Shown here one piece after another: positions 42,192-53,433 of a stretch of 64,000 nucleotides of DNA. The stretch is from the NCBI RefSeq assembly GCF_963169125.1, contig NC_084796.1, forward strand, positions 210,803,948 through 210,867,947, given 5' to 3'. The DNA comes from Humulus lupulus. Lineage: Eukaryota; Streptophyta; Magnoliopsida; Rosales; Cannabaceae. The notes beneath the pieces were generated by a model that did no database searches, was not told the origin of the DNA, and was given only the letters and a program-made list of their open reading frames with translations. A program made the translations under genes and the position numbers. Position 1 is the first letter of the stretch, and the number at the start of each line of letters is the position of its first letter.

Positions 42192-43710
42192 TGATGTGTG
42201 TCGTATACCACAACAAATTTAACAATTATTTTTCTTTCAATACTTCCAATTATTTTAGTATAATAGCAAACACAGGTCGAACCCACGAGGACTATCGTTC
42301 AATTTATTATTCAAAAATTAGCACTAAGACTTAAAAGGGGATTTAGATTTTGAACTTAAAATTAAATAACATAAACTAGAAAGAAAATAAAGATTGATAT
42401 TATGATATTGAGAAACAGTTAAAGGTTAATCTCCACTCTCAACAATTATTCTCAATCACTAATAATAAATATTATTTCAATTTCAATTAAACTATTAACC
42501 CCGCAGATAACGTTGAAGCAGACAATTATCCCAGTCTTCCTATTACAAGTAATCAAGGCGAAGCGCTCAATAATTAACTCTTTTAGCTAAGCAATAAATC
42601 AATGAAGTCTACAATCTATTTAACTTAGGTAAAGCATTAAGTCCTATGGAGACAATTTAATCTAGGCAATAAATTAATGAAGCATATAATTCATTTAACC
42701 TATGTTCTATTTTTCATCACAATCAATAATTCTTTTACATCATTATCAATTGCAATTTATTACTAACACTTAGAGTCCTAAACTATTAGGTGAGTAGTAA
42801 TTCTAAGATGACAATTGAATAATGTAAAACCTTAATTAGTTGGCCACCTAACAAGAAATCACAAAATTCATAACATTCAATTGGAAAAATAGAAACAATT
42901 AATATTGAGAGAAATTAAAGAATAATACTCATTATCAACAATCAAGAATTCATGTCTTGTGTTTTGAATTAACCCTTAACCTAAAAAGAACCTACTCCAT
43001 AATAGTAATCATAATCACAAATATAATTATAATTAAGATTAAAGAGATTAATGGAAGAAATGAAACTAGATTGATAAACCTTAGTGTTGTAGTCTTCTCT
43101 CAAGCCCTTTCTGAGTCTTTTTCTCTCAAAAACCGTAATAAAAACTTTATTTCAAATTAACCCCAATAAACCTTTTATAGTCTCCTTTAAATTCTAGTTA
43201 AAATATAATTAAAAATCTAAAAACAACATCGCAGGCTGCGGCCTAAAGCAGAATATAGGCAAAACTGGCCACGCAAGCAGCGACTTGAAAAAATTGGTTA
43301 GCGACCCAACTTCACTTTTCTTCACAGTAGGCAGCGGCCTGTCTGGAAATCTGAAACGTCAATTCCAATTAAAGTGCTGCGACTTGAATTTTATAGGCCG
43401 CGGCCTATCTTCAATTTCTTCATTTCTCGACCTTAGAAAGCTTGTACACTGCTGCCACTTCAACATTTCAATTCTGAAAGCCTAGAATGCTCCCAAAACT
43501 TCATTTTAACCTCATCTCAGTGAGTCTTTTTTTTTCAACCTATGATTTATAAACTACACTTGCTATCAAAATGTCAGATTTATCATCATAAAATGCAACG
43601 TAGAAAATATGTTGTAAAGTCATGAAATTAAGTTAAACTACTAAAAATGCTATCATAACACTCAAAGCATGGAAAAACTTAACAAATATTAATACAAAAT
43701 GACCTTATCA
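42192..43710 (-). repeat. Element E 3' LTR
   Basis: The 1519-bp LTR has + strand ends TGATGTGTGTCG and GACCTTATCA and matches 53434-55010 throughout. It is 58 bp shorter, mainly because it lacks segments between GC-rich 'gcggcct' words. A purine-rich 'AAGTGTGGAGGAATT' on the minus strand at 43711-43725 is the likely polypurine tract. Confidence 0.9.
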
Positions 43711-44963
43711 AATTCCTCCACACTTGAATTTTGTTAGTCCCTTAGCAAAACACTAAAATAACAAAACTAAAATTAAAAATAATACAAACTAATATAGACT
43801 CACTAAACGAAGGTCTTATCAAAAGCTTGAATGTCTCTAAAAATCACACTAATAAGTAATGCCAAAACAAATAAGATTTTCATACTATTTAGAATTTCAA
43901 CTTCATATGTAATTCACCATTTGATTTTCAAAAATAATTTACTAAGCACTTTATCACAATACCAACTCAAATGCATCAAATTTAATCCATACTTTCCAAA
44001 TCATTTTCTTTTAAATTAGTCCCTATATACCAAAATATTTTTCAATGAAAAGCATCCACTGCATAGACATTAACCAATCATTCTCCACTAATATAAACAC
44101 ACAATGATCAAAAATAAAAAAGTCTTTATAGGCTTGTAATGTAAGGCTAAGGTTAAGGGTAGTTGAGAAAGATACATTTAAGCTCAAATCACACCATAGC
44201 ATACATCAATTCCATTCTATGAACTTGCCCCAAATTTTCTCATACAATTCAAGAAATACCTATTTTTTCTTACTCTTCTTTCCCTAATGATCTCACTATT
44301 CCCCCACACTTATACTTTTGCAAAATTTTCATATATGAATTTTTTTCATTGCAAATCACTTTTTTTTCTTTTCTTTTTTTTTTCATAATATTTCAAGGAG
44401 AGAAATAGAGATCATACACAAATTAAAACCAAACAAATAACGCATAAGTATTTTTTTTTTTTTCAAATCATCCCACAAAATAAAAAATCATATATATAAC
44501 CATATGGTGCAATGGGTTACAAAAAGAAATATTTTTTTCAATGAAGTATAGGGTCAAAATTTTTGATTCATAGAAGTAACAGTCGTCATGGCTCAAACAT
44601 GGGAAACTAAGGATTATCATATAATATGTTGGCTTGAATGGCTCAAACGATCCAAAGAACTGCCTTAATCATCTTCCAAATCATGTGTACTTATGATTTC
44701 ACCTCAAACAATTGATCAATGATTTCTAGAGTGGTTGGGACTTCAAATATTTTTTTTTAAAAGAAGCATAAATCTTTTCCAATACATTTAAGTGGTGAAT
44801 TCAATTGTGGATAGAGTGAAAAATAACATAAATCAAAATAGCAATTCACATAGGAGTGAAGCACACAAATCATACAAAAATCCTCATTGTCTAACATCAC
44901 TTTAAGCACAATTCAAAGTTTCATCATCGACCAATGCTTTCAAAAAGACCAACACAAGAAAAA
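43711..44963 (-). other. Element E internal non-coding region next to the 3' LTR
   Basis: The stretch is AT-rich with poly-T and poly-A runs. No pol homology was recognised on either strand. In a complete Athila element this side of the interior would hold the untranslated or env-like region. Confidence 0.5.
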
Positions 44964-44996
44964 TGTAGAGTTCAAGAACTTTACTTAGCTAAGTTA

Positions 44997-45029
44997 GATA
45001 GCAGTATAATAGTAATAATAGTATTATCT
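44997..45029. repeat. Short AGT-rich tract in the solo LTR
   Basis: About 30 bp ('gatagcagtataatagtaat' onward) occupies the position where the element C 5' LTR has the 8.9-kb array. It shows the usual size of the locus. Confidence 0.75.
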
Positions 45030-45402
45030 TTATAACTGTGGATTTTTGGTTCAGACCGAGATTTATTTGGACACTCATAGTAGTACTTGTAGATTTTCTA
45101 AGTTTAACCTATAGTTTAGGAATATTAATTTTAACCTAAGGTTTGATTAATATGACTGATATTGAGGATAATATTTATTATACTATAAGGTTTAGATAGG
45201 AACCAATAAGATAATAGCACATGTTATGTATAGGATTATTATGATTAAGTATTTTGAGGATTAAATTTATTAAGGTTAAAATTTGAATACTCAAAGGTCA
45301 GTCAGCAGCTTTGAAAACGTTAGAGGGCTTAGTCAAGGCTGTTTACTCAATTTAAATTAAGCTAAAAATGTGTAATTTCGTGTTTAAATAATCAGCGTAT
45401 GC

Positions 45403-45531
45403 CGATATATCGCAGCTATAGGGGGCGATATATCGCAGCACGAAGATACGAAAAACACGAAACGTTGCACGATTGCCTCGGGCATACTGGCCCAGGCGAT
45501 ATATCGCCTACAGGGGGCGATATATCGCCCC
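45403..45531 (+). promoter_or_regulatory. Four CGATATATCG palindromes in the solo LTR U3
   Basis: Cores lie at 45403-45412, 45426-45435, 45497-45506 and 45518-45527. The third extends to the perfect 16-bp palindrome AGGCGATATATCGCCT (45494-45509) and the fourth to the 18-bp GGGGCGATATATCGCCCC (45514-45531). They are 180-310 bp upstream of the TATA-like box, where enhancer elements are expected. Confidence 0.7.
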
Positions 45532-45708
45532 TCTCAACATATTTTGAAAGTTTTCAAAAACGTTCTCCATTCAAACCTTCAACCTCTTGATAAGTCCAGC
45601 ACCTTTCTGAACGAGTCTTCAGCCTCTGCTGAACAATAATTCAAATTATTTTCACTTAAAAAGCCATTATTTTTATTCAAGTTAAATGAAGATCTTTTCA
45701 TTCCTAAA

Positions 45709-45720
45709 CTCTATAAATAG
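45709..45720 (+). promoter_or_regulatory. TATA-like box of the solo LTR
   Basis: CTCTATAAATAG, followed by 'gacctag', is conserved with both element C LTRs. Transcription would begin about 30 bp downstream. Confidence 0.65.
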
Positions 45721-47178
45721 GACCTAGTACCCAGCCATTTATTCATCTATTACTCTAAGTTCAGAGGCTGCAAGTTGCTAGGTGAGTGTGAGAGTGTAAA
45801 CACTTGGGTTGGGAATTATAAGCTTGATCATTATAAGCCTATCAAACACTTGGGGAAGTAAGGTTCTATACACATTTCGGTGAAAGGTTTAGATTGATCA
45901 TATAAGTCTTCAAGGTATTTCCAAATTCTAGTCCATTTCTGTATTATGTTCTTTAAGTTCTCATAAGTCTTCTACTCATTCGAACCTTATTCTTATTCTT
46001 GGTTAGGAAATCCAAGTTCTTAAGCACATAAGTTTTTGGTAAGTATATTCTCAATGGTATAGTTCTTCCATTCTTTTCATCCCTTTTCTTCAAATATACT
46101 CACCATATTATAAATGGTTTTTAGGAGTGTTCCAAGGTCCCAAATCAGTTCCCATATCCCGGTTATTTTGGTAAGGAAAATAGGATAGGATTTATGTGTT
46201 ATATGCTTTTATATGTTATCTTATGATTTTATGTTATGCATTATGTTATGATAAGTATGATTGTAGACTTGGGCATATGACCCATATGACTAACAAGCCC
46301 CAAATAGATTATGGGCATATGACTTGCATAGCTAGCAAGACCCCACTAATCTAATGGGCATATGACTTGTTTAGTTTATGGGACCCCAAGTAATAATGGC
46401 CATTATAGTATGTATGTGACATAAGTGTTATGGTATGTTTTTATGTTGCATTATGAATTTTTATGTATATGGCTATATGTTAGATTTTCCTTGCTGGGCA
46501 TTAGGCTCACTCCTTTTTGTTTATATGTGCAGGAAAATAGTTCTAGAGGCGGGAAAGGTTCTTGGAAGCTTGGGGGAATGTGTATTGAGGCGGAATGGAT
46601 TCAAAGAACTGAGAGTTTTGATTCGAGGATGTAGTTTTTGTTCTTATGGTTTTTATATGTATTTTTCCACATTTTATTATGTAATCTCTATTTAAATTAT
46701 CATTATGTCATGTTTTGGTTTTAAAACAATGGGATCCCATATCCTAACTTAAATTTTATGTAAGTTTGACCTTTTTTTTTTTTAAAAGTTGTAATAAAGT
46801 TATGATCTTATCACTTGTATGTGTTATTAAGAATTAGTGTTTATGTATAGTTTTCGTTAATGGTCCAAAAGTGTAGAGTAGTTGGGTCATTACAAAAACA
46901 CACAAAAGAAAAAAAAACAAAAACAGAAAAAATAAACCCAACAATAAAAAAAATGAAATTGTTCCCTTCCCCTACACTTAAGCAGTACATTGTCCTCAAT
47001 GAAAATAAAACAAAAAATAAGGAAAAGAAAACTCCCTCAAGTACGCTTTGTTTAATGTCGTTAGCTCGACTGAATGTTGTTGTCAAGATCTTTATGTTGG
47101 GTATATCAATGAAGTCTCCTTCCCTTTGATCTTACCAGGAGAATCAAACACATTGAATTTGATAACTTCACCATCAAA

Positions 47179-48339
47179 TTACATTATCCGCATTCCTGTT
47201 CTAATATCCATCTTTGTATCTGTTGTCATCATTAATGGCCTCCAAAATAAAAATGGTGTCGGATTGGGTATTGATGCATCCCTCATTTCAAGTATATAGA
47301 AATCTGCTAGAAAGACAAGTCCATCAACTTTTACCAACACATCTTCAACTACCCCTATAGGATAAACATTAGTGCGATCAATCAGCTGAACAATAACTTT
47401 TGTCTCCTTTAGTGGCCCAAGATTTAAAGAAGCATATGATGAATATGACATGACATTAATCGATGCTCCTAAATCTATCATACACTGCTCAATCCTTTTA
47501 TTCCCAATCATACAAGGAATTGTAAAGGTTCCAGGATCCTTGCATTTTGGTGGCAACTTCTTTTGGAGAATAGCAGAGACGTTCTCCCCCACACTTATAT
47601 TGTCATCAGCCTTCAATTTCTTCTTATTCATGCACAACTCCTTCAAAAATTTGGCATAACGTGGCACTCTTTTAATAGCATCAAGTAATGGAATGTTTAC
47701 CTCAACTTTGCGAAAAGTCTCCAGAATTTCCTTGTCAGCTTCCTCTTTCTTAAACTTTTTCAATCTGCTTGGAAAAGGCGGACGAGGGACATAGGTTGGC
47801 ATAATTGGTTTATGTGACTTTTTTTGCATTGATGATTCATCATGGATGGAGTTGTCTACTACTTGATTTTTCAATGGAGTTGGCGATGAAGATTGTGTGG
47901 GTGGCTCATATTGTATACCACTTTGCAGTGTTAGCGCACTTATATTCTCCTTGGGATTCCTCTCAGGTTGTGAAGGAAATTTATTAGAAAGATGAGCTTC
48001 CAACCTGTTATGATGATGCCGCTAGTTGTCCCACTTGATTCTCCAAACTTTTGATGGAAGCTTGGGTAGTTTGATGAAACTGAAGCATATTTGTAGCAAT
48101 TGCATTGATTAAATCTTCAGTGGAAGGTTTGACACTTGGTGGTGGAGGATCTTGCGGTGCTTGCGATGGTCAGGGTACAAATTTCTGTTGAGACCACTGT
48201 TGAAAAGTGAAACCAAGTGGTCTCACAAATGTAGACTGTGGAGTAACTTGTGGTTGATTCCCATAACGAAGATTTGGATGATCACGCTAGCCAGGATTAT
48301 AAGTTTGTGAAAAAGGTTCATAGTACATCTGGCGTAATT
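47179..48339 (-). pseudogene. Element E Gag C-terminal part and protease
   Basis: From 48339 down the minus strand reads a Q/P-rich Gag linker with stops ('FSQTYNPG', 'NPQVTPQSTF'-like). From 48003 an open 274-residue piece follows, with the Athila-typical 'ISALTLQSG', 'PLLDAIKRVPRYAKFLKELC' and the protease 'CMIDLGASINVMSYSSYASL'. The protease keeps D-L-G-A. The pol that should follow breaks off near 47050 into A-rich DNA. It is in a different frame from the N-terminal Gag piece at 52634-53338. Confidence 0.83.
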
Positions 48340-51300
48340 TGTAACGTCCTATGTTTTTGGGTACCTTTAAACGAATCGGGTCGGGATTTTTCCCCCGGGT
48401 TAAGAATATTATTTTAAATAATATTATATTTTGTTTGTAAGTATTCCATGAGTTATTGCTAGCCAAAATATGAATTTTGTGATTTTAAAAGTCAAGATAA
48501 GACTTTCGCTCCTGGACCGACACAAAAACCCTGATCGGGTAAAAATCTCGGAAAATAAAACGAAAAATCATGGCAATTATATTTTGGGCATAAAATACAT
48601 TCATAAAAGTTAAAGTTTGGTCAAAAATAATAAACCTAAAAGAAAATGGAAATTTTAAGGCATTTTGTGCTAAATGCCTAATTTTGCCGAAATGGGGAAT
48701 TTTATTCCATGAATGGACCTTAGGTTAAATTTTATTATGTGATTAATTAAATTAAATGTGAGAGACATTTAATTTAATTAATTAATGTTAAGTTTGGTAA
48801 TTAAAACTTAATAAGAGTGAAAAAGGTGTCAAAAGTCAATTTGGACTTTTCTTCTTATGAAACATTTATTAACCCTTAAAAAAAAAAAAAAAAAAATATG
48901 AAATGATCATATATGGCAAAGGGTGGCCGGCCATGTGGTCTTTTAGAGTTGTGTGAACCCACTTTTATAAGATTTAAATCCCATTTAATTAAAGGTTAGG
49001 GATAAAAGCAAGTGGGCAAAACACTTGAGTGTTTTTAGGGTAAATTAGATAGTATATATCTCTTCCATCCCTCCCCAACCGACCACACCACTCTCTCACA
49101 TTCAATCATCTGATTTTTGAAGACCTCTCAAAGTGTTCTCTCCATTTTTCAAGCCCAAGAACACCAAGGAAACTTTGAGGCTAAGTCTTGGTCTAGGAAG
49201 TATTTTCCCTAAGGTAAACTTTCACTAATCTAGGTTTTTGTAAAGTTTTAAGCATAGAGTTTCAAATAGCTAATTGACTATGTTGTTGGGGGAAGTTTGT
49301 TAGGGTTTTTGAAAGGTTTTGAAGGAGTCAAAGCTTATAGGAAGGTCCAAACCTTAAGCAAGAACACCAAAGAGGTAAAAAGTTTACTTTTGATGAGTTT
49401 GTTGTAGGGTTTTTAGTTTTAAGCATTTTTTTGTATATCTAATGCTTAGAGTTTCTTGTTGATGATGTAATAAGGTTATGGTAGTTGTTTAATAATTTTT
49501 ATGATGCATGTGTATTGATTTTTGAAAATGGGAACCAAAACCCCCAAGGGTTTTGTAGGATACCCTAAAACAAAACATGTTTTAAGCTGTGACTTCCAAG
49601 GGGTCAAGCAGCCACTGTATATTGTTTTTGTAAAATTAAATTGTACTGTTATGTTGTTGAGATTGAGTACATAAAATTGAGCTTTTGAAACACTAAAAAA
49701 TGTTTAGAAATGAGTAAGTTATGCTATTTCAAAGTTTAGGTAAAAAACTGTTTTTTCGTATTCTCATTTTCGGAACCAAGTTTGGACAGCCACTGTATAG
49801 GGCAAATGAACCCAGTTTTTTCTAAAATTTTGTGGACACATTTCTGGAATAACCTATTAGTCCACTGTAAAATTTGGTAAGAAAATATTAAACGGTTTGA
49901 AAGTTATTAGCTGTCAAAGTTTGGAAAAAATAAGGACTTGAAAATAAGGTAATTTTTACCTCATTGTTGGAAAATGATTTCACCAATCAAAAATGCTCAT
50001 TTTGACCTAAGATTTTACAAAGACCTAAATGGCATAACAAAAATGGAATTGGGAAATTTTGGTAACAATTGGGTAAGTAAATTTCAAGATATGAACTAAC
50101 GAAGTATGTAGTTAAAAATGTGAAAAATAGGTTTTTCACACTTAGTGTAAAAATGATATTTTGGAACATAAGGTAAAAAAAAGTAAAATTTTGTTTATTT
50201 CAAGATATAAAATGGTAAGTCTTGAAATCATATTTTCACTAAAATTTACCCTTTGAGTTTAAATGAATTATTTTTATTAAAGAGTTTTTATTCTTTCTAA
50301 AAATAAGAGATTTAATTTATTAATAGTTAATAAATTAAAAGAGGGTTTAAAACCCTATATTTTGAGAAAATAATTAAATGAATGATTTTTCTAGTAAGTA
50401 AAATTGATTAATTTCTTTTAGAAAATTAATTAGTCAATATGAGAAATTTATAACGGTTTTCCTAATTAAGACAAATTAGGCAATTTTCTTAAAACGGTTT
50501 TTAGATATTAAAACCTTAAGAAAAATAAAAGGAAAATTTAAAGAGTTTATTTTCTTTAAAAATAATTAAGGAATTTATTTGTATTTTCTGGATATAATAC
50601 CGGCTAAAATCTTACATATTTTAACCGACTAGTCGAAAGTGCGGGTTAATAGCGATACCTTGAAAGAGTAAGATTTTTAGCGGGTTGTGGGGAAATACCA
50701 TTGTGATACCCGAGCCTAGGTATCGAGACCTTAGGATAGGTCTCCCCGAGACTTAGGGTTTAGTCTTGAATATTTTGTATAACTTTCCTTAATAGGTTTA
50801 AAACCCAAATAAGGATTATAAATCCTTACAAATGACTTTTATTAAAATGACCAAACTGCCCAAAATAATAATAACGAATTATTAGTGCCATAATTAATCC
50901 GAGTATACTGTATGGATAACTACAGTATTGGCTAAGCGTAACTGGACTGAACGTTGGAGGGTGAAAACTTGCTGAGCGCTAAGGACTCCAAGTAAGTCAA
51001 CTTATATTGTATGGCTGCAACATGAAATGATTATTGTCTTGTATGTTAGTATAGGGATACATGCACATATATAGGCTGTCATAGAAAGTTTCTTAGAGAC
51101 GTTAGTCTAGTGAGTGCTGATTTAGAAAATATGAACGGTAGAAGTCCGTCATATCCTAGACGGTTGATCCCCGTCACACTGCTTGATTTTATTTATGTCC
51201 GGTTCATTACCGCGACGAGTGGCCATGAGATGAGGATAAGCTGGTTAAACCTAGGGGCTCCAAGATAAATGGGACCTAGGGGCCCTCATGCTTACTTAAT

Positions 51301-52262
51301 CATTGGACGGTTAGAATCCGAGCAAGTGCTCTGATAAGTTATTCCCGGATAGCAGCCGTGAATATTGGCCATTCCGTGAGAGTGCCTAGAGATACTAGGG
51401 GTTGCCAAGATAGAGTGAGGTTGAACACCCTAGGGGCAGCTGCTCACCAGCACCACTGATTAACATAGAAGTCTCCGTAAAACTGTGTAAATTGGATTAC
51501 GCTCTTGGATAAGTAGCGATGCCCTAGGTAACACGATAGTTACCCTTGATGAGAATATTTATTGGCTAGATCTTAGTGTGGAGACTCGGTTCTCTTTTAC
51601 AGATTAGCAATTATGTTGGAGGGCGCGTTACGCATGAATTGTTAGAAATTGTCGAGCGTTGGTCTCGAATTATGTTGTGATATAATATATCTGCTTGCTC
51701 TGGGATTTTCTGAGTGCAGGGATATAATTGTTGATAAGATATAGTTGTGATATAATATATCTGCTTGTTCTGGGATTTTTCTGAGTGCAGGATTTTTATC
51801 TAGATATGAATTAATTTATCCTTGGTTATCAGGCATGACCATAAGTTTGCCAGGACGCTTTAGCGTTCTTGAAATTGATTGTGTAGGGTCCGGATGGGTC
51901 CGGATCCCTATTTCTCTATCTGCTTTGTTTGAAAGTTGATCTTACTAAGCGTTTTCGCTAACCTAGTTGTTTCATGTTGTAGGTAAGGGCAAGGGCAGGG
52001 CAGAGCAGTGAGCGCTGGAGTCTTCCTTGCAAATGTACATGTGGACCGACCTTTTGGGAAGCCTTTTTATTTTTGGAAATATTGTGTAATTTTCCTAAAC
52101 TAGGCTCACTCTAATCTTTATAAAACATGTTTGTTACTAAATGTTAAGTATGGCCATACGACTTTTTAAAAAGTTTTTTTTCTATGGGTTTTTGAGACAT
52201 TTTGTTAAATGAAAACATTTATATTTCCGCATTATCGAGTCTTGAAAATCCGGGTCGTTACA
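48340..52262 (+). mobile_element. Solo LTR of 3.9 kb with TAATT duplication
   Basis: It begins TGTAACGTCCTATG and ends CGGGTCGTTACA (3923 bp). TAATT is present on both sides (48335-48339 and 52263-52267), a perfect 5-bp duplication. No gag-pol is inside. A poly-A run is at 48879-48896 and a 70-bp tandem repeat at 51674-51813. It interrupts the gag of element E just after its zinc knuckle. It shares only the termini style with the Tekay-like LTRs here and represents a different family. Confidence 0.92.
51674..51813 (+). repeat. 70-bp tandem repeat in the 3.9-kb solo LTR
   Basis: The block 'gttgtgatataatatatctg' at 51674 recurs at 51744, each followed by 'gggattt...ctgagtgcagg'. Confidence 0.85.
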
Positions 52263-53338
52263 TAATTGACCTGGGAAATTACCTACAACATTAACACCCT
52301 CATTCTCTCCCTCAAATAAAGTAGGGCAAGTATCAATAGCATGCCCCACAACCTGACAGATTCCACATGGTCGCACCTGTTGGCCTAAAGCAAGTTATTG
52401 TACCACTGCAGTTAATTGAGCCAATTGTTGACCAAGCTAATTAGCATTAGAGTGCTCACTTCATTAGCTGATTTGAGTGGCAGAGTAGGATCTTGGCGAA
52501 TGCCAAATTGTTGTGAGTTAGCAGCCATATTAGAAATCAAGCTCCTGGCTGCAGCAGGAGTCTTATCAACTAGTGCACCCCCACTGGCTGCATCAATTAT
52601 ACTCTTATCCAGCGATTGTAATCCTTCATAAAATCACTGTATGAGGAGTTGTTCACTTATCTGATGATGAGGGCAACTAGCACACAACCACTTAAATCTC
52701 TCCCAATATTCATACAATGACTCCCTCGAATATTGCCTTATACCGCAGATATCTTTTCTTATGCTTCCAACTATAGATGCTGGAAAATATCGTTCCAGGA
52801 ACGTAGTCTTCATACCATTCCAGGTTTCAACAATATTAGGTGGAAGATAGTACAACCACTCTTTAGCTGCATCATTCAGGGAGAAAGGAAAAGCTTGCAG
52901 CTTATTTTGTTCTTCAGTCACTATAGCAGGTTTCATACTAGAACAAACAATATGAAACTCCTTCAAATGTTTATTCAGGTCCTCACCAGGCAACCCATGG
53001 AAAGAAGGCAATAAGTGGATGAGGCCCGAATTCAACTCAAAGTTAACATCCAAAGGTGGATACTGGATGCAACGCGGTTATTGGTCAAGATCTGGCACTG
53101 CTAACCCTTTCAACGTCCTTTGCTGGGCCATTGTTCTATAGGATCGAACTCAATCGTCATAATCAAAGTCATTGTCATACGGTAATGGCTCTTTAACATA
53201 CTCTGCACGTTGATAATGACGCTGAAAGAGTGGATTATCAGTGATAGTTCTGGAAGAGTGTGACGCGAACGATGCCTCAAGATAATCTTTAATCTTTTGT
53301 AGTCTATCTTGTGTATCGTCCTCACCAGACATATACAC
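52263..53338 (-). pseudogene. Element E Gag N-terminal part with zinc knuckle
   Basis: One minus frame runs from MYMSGEDDTQ (53338) through the Gag core (52634-53053: 'FHGLPGEDLNKHLKEF', 'KEWLYYLPPN', 'RKDICGIRQYSRESLYEYWE', 'CPHHQISEQLLIQ'). Stops lie near 53150, 53075 and 52634. A different frame then gives the zinc knuckle 'CGICQVVGHAIDTCP' (52280-52376). The order and wording match Athila-type Gag. Gag continues beyond the nested solo LTR at 48339. Confidence 0.85.
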
Positions 53339-53409
53339 CTGACAATTCCACAGTAAACACTAATTAGTCGCAAACAAATAACTTTGAATAATAAAGAGAA
53401 TAACAATAG

Positions 53410-53427
53410 TCCCCGACAACGGTGCCA
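53410..53427 (-). other. Element E primer binding site (tRNA-Asp type)
   Basis: The minus strand reads TGGCACCGTTGTCGGGGA, two differences from TGGCGCCGTTGCCGGGGA, which is complementary to plant tRNA-Asp and is used by Athila elements. It lies six bases inside the LTR edge at 53434. Confidence 0.8.
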
Positions 53428-53433
53428 CAAATT

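Larger units (their letters stand above)
44964..46894 (+). mobile_element. Solo LTR of the element C family
   Basis: It starts TGTAGAGTTCAAGAAC and ends TGGGTCATTACA (1931 bp). It is the reverse complement counterpart of the element C LTRs: 'aactttacttagctaa', a short AGT-rich tract (44997-45029), 'ctgtggatttttggttcag', perfect CGATATATCG palindromes, TATA at 45711, tandem leader units and 'gggatcccat'. The flanks are AAAAA and AAAAC, compatible with a 5-bp duplication in A-rich DNA. No internal retroelement sequence remains, so it arose by LTR-LTR recombination. It interrupts element E. Confidence 0.88.

Noticed and set aside
48003..48339. Possible independent gene between the Gag pieces of element E
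   Set aside because: The sequence continues the Athila Gag linker across the nested solo LTR once the TAATT duplication is accounted for.
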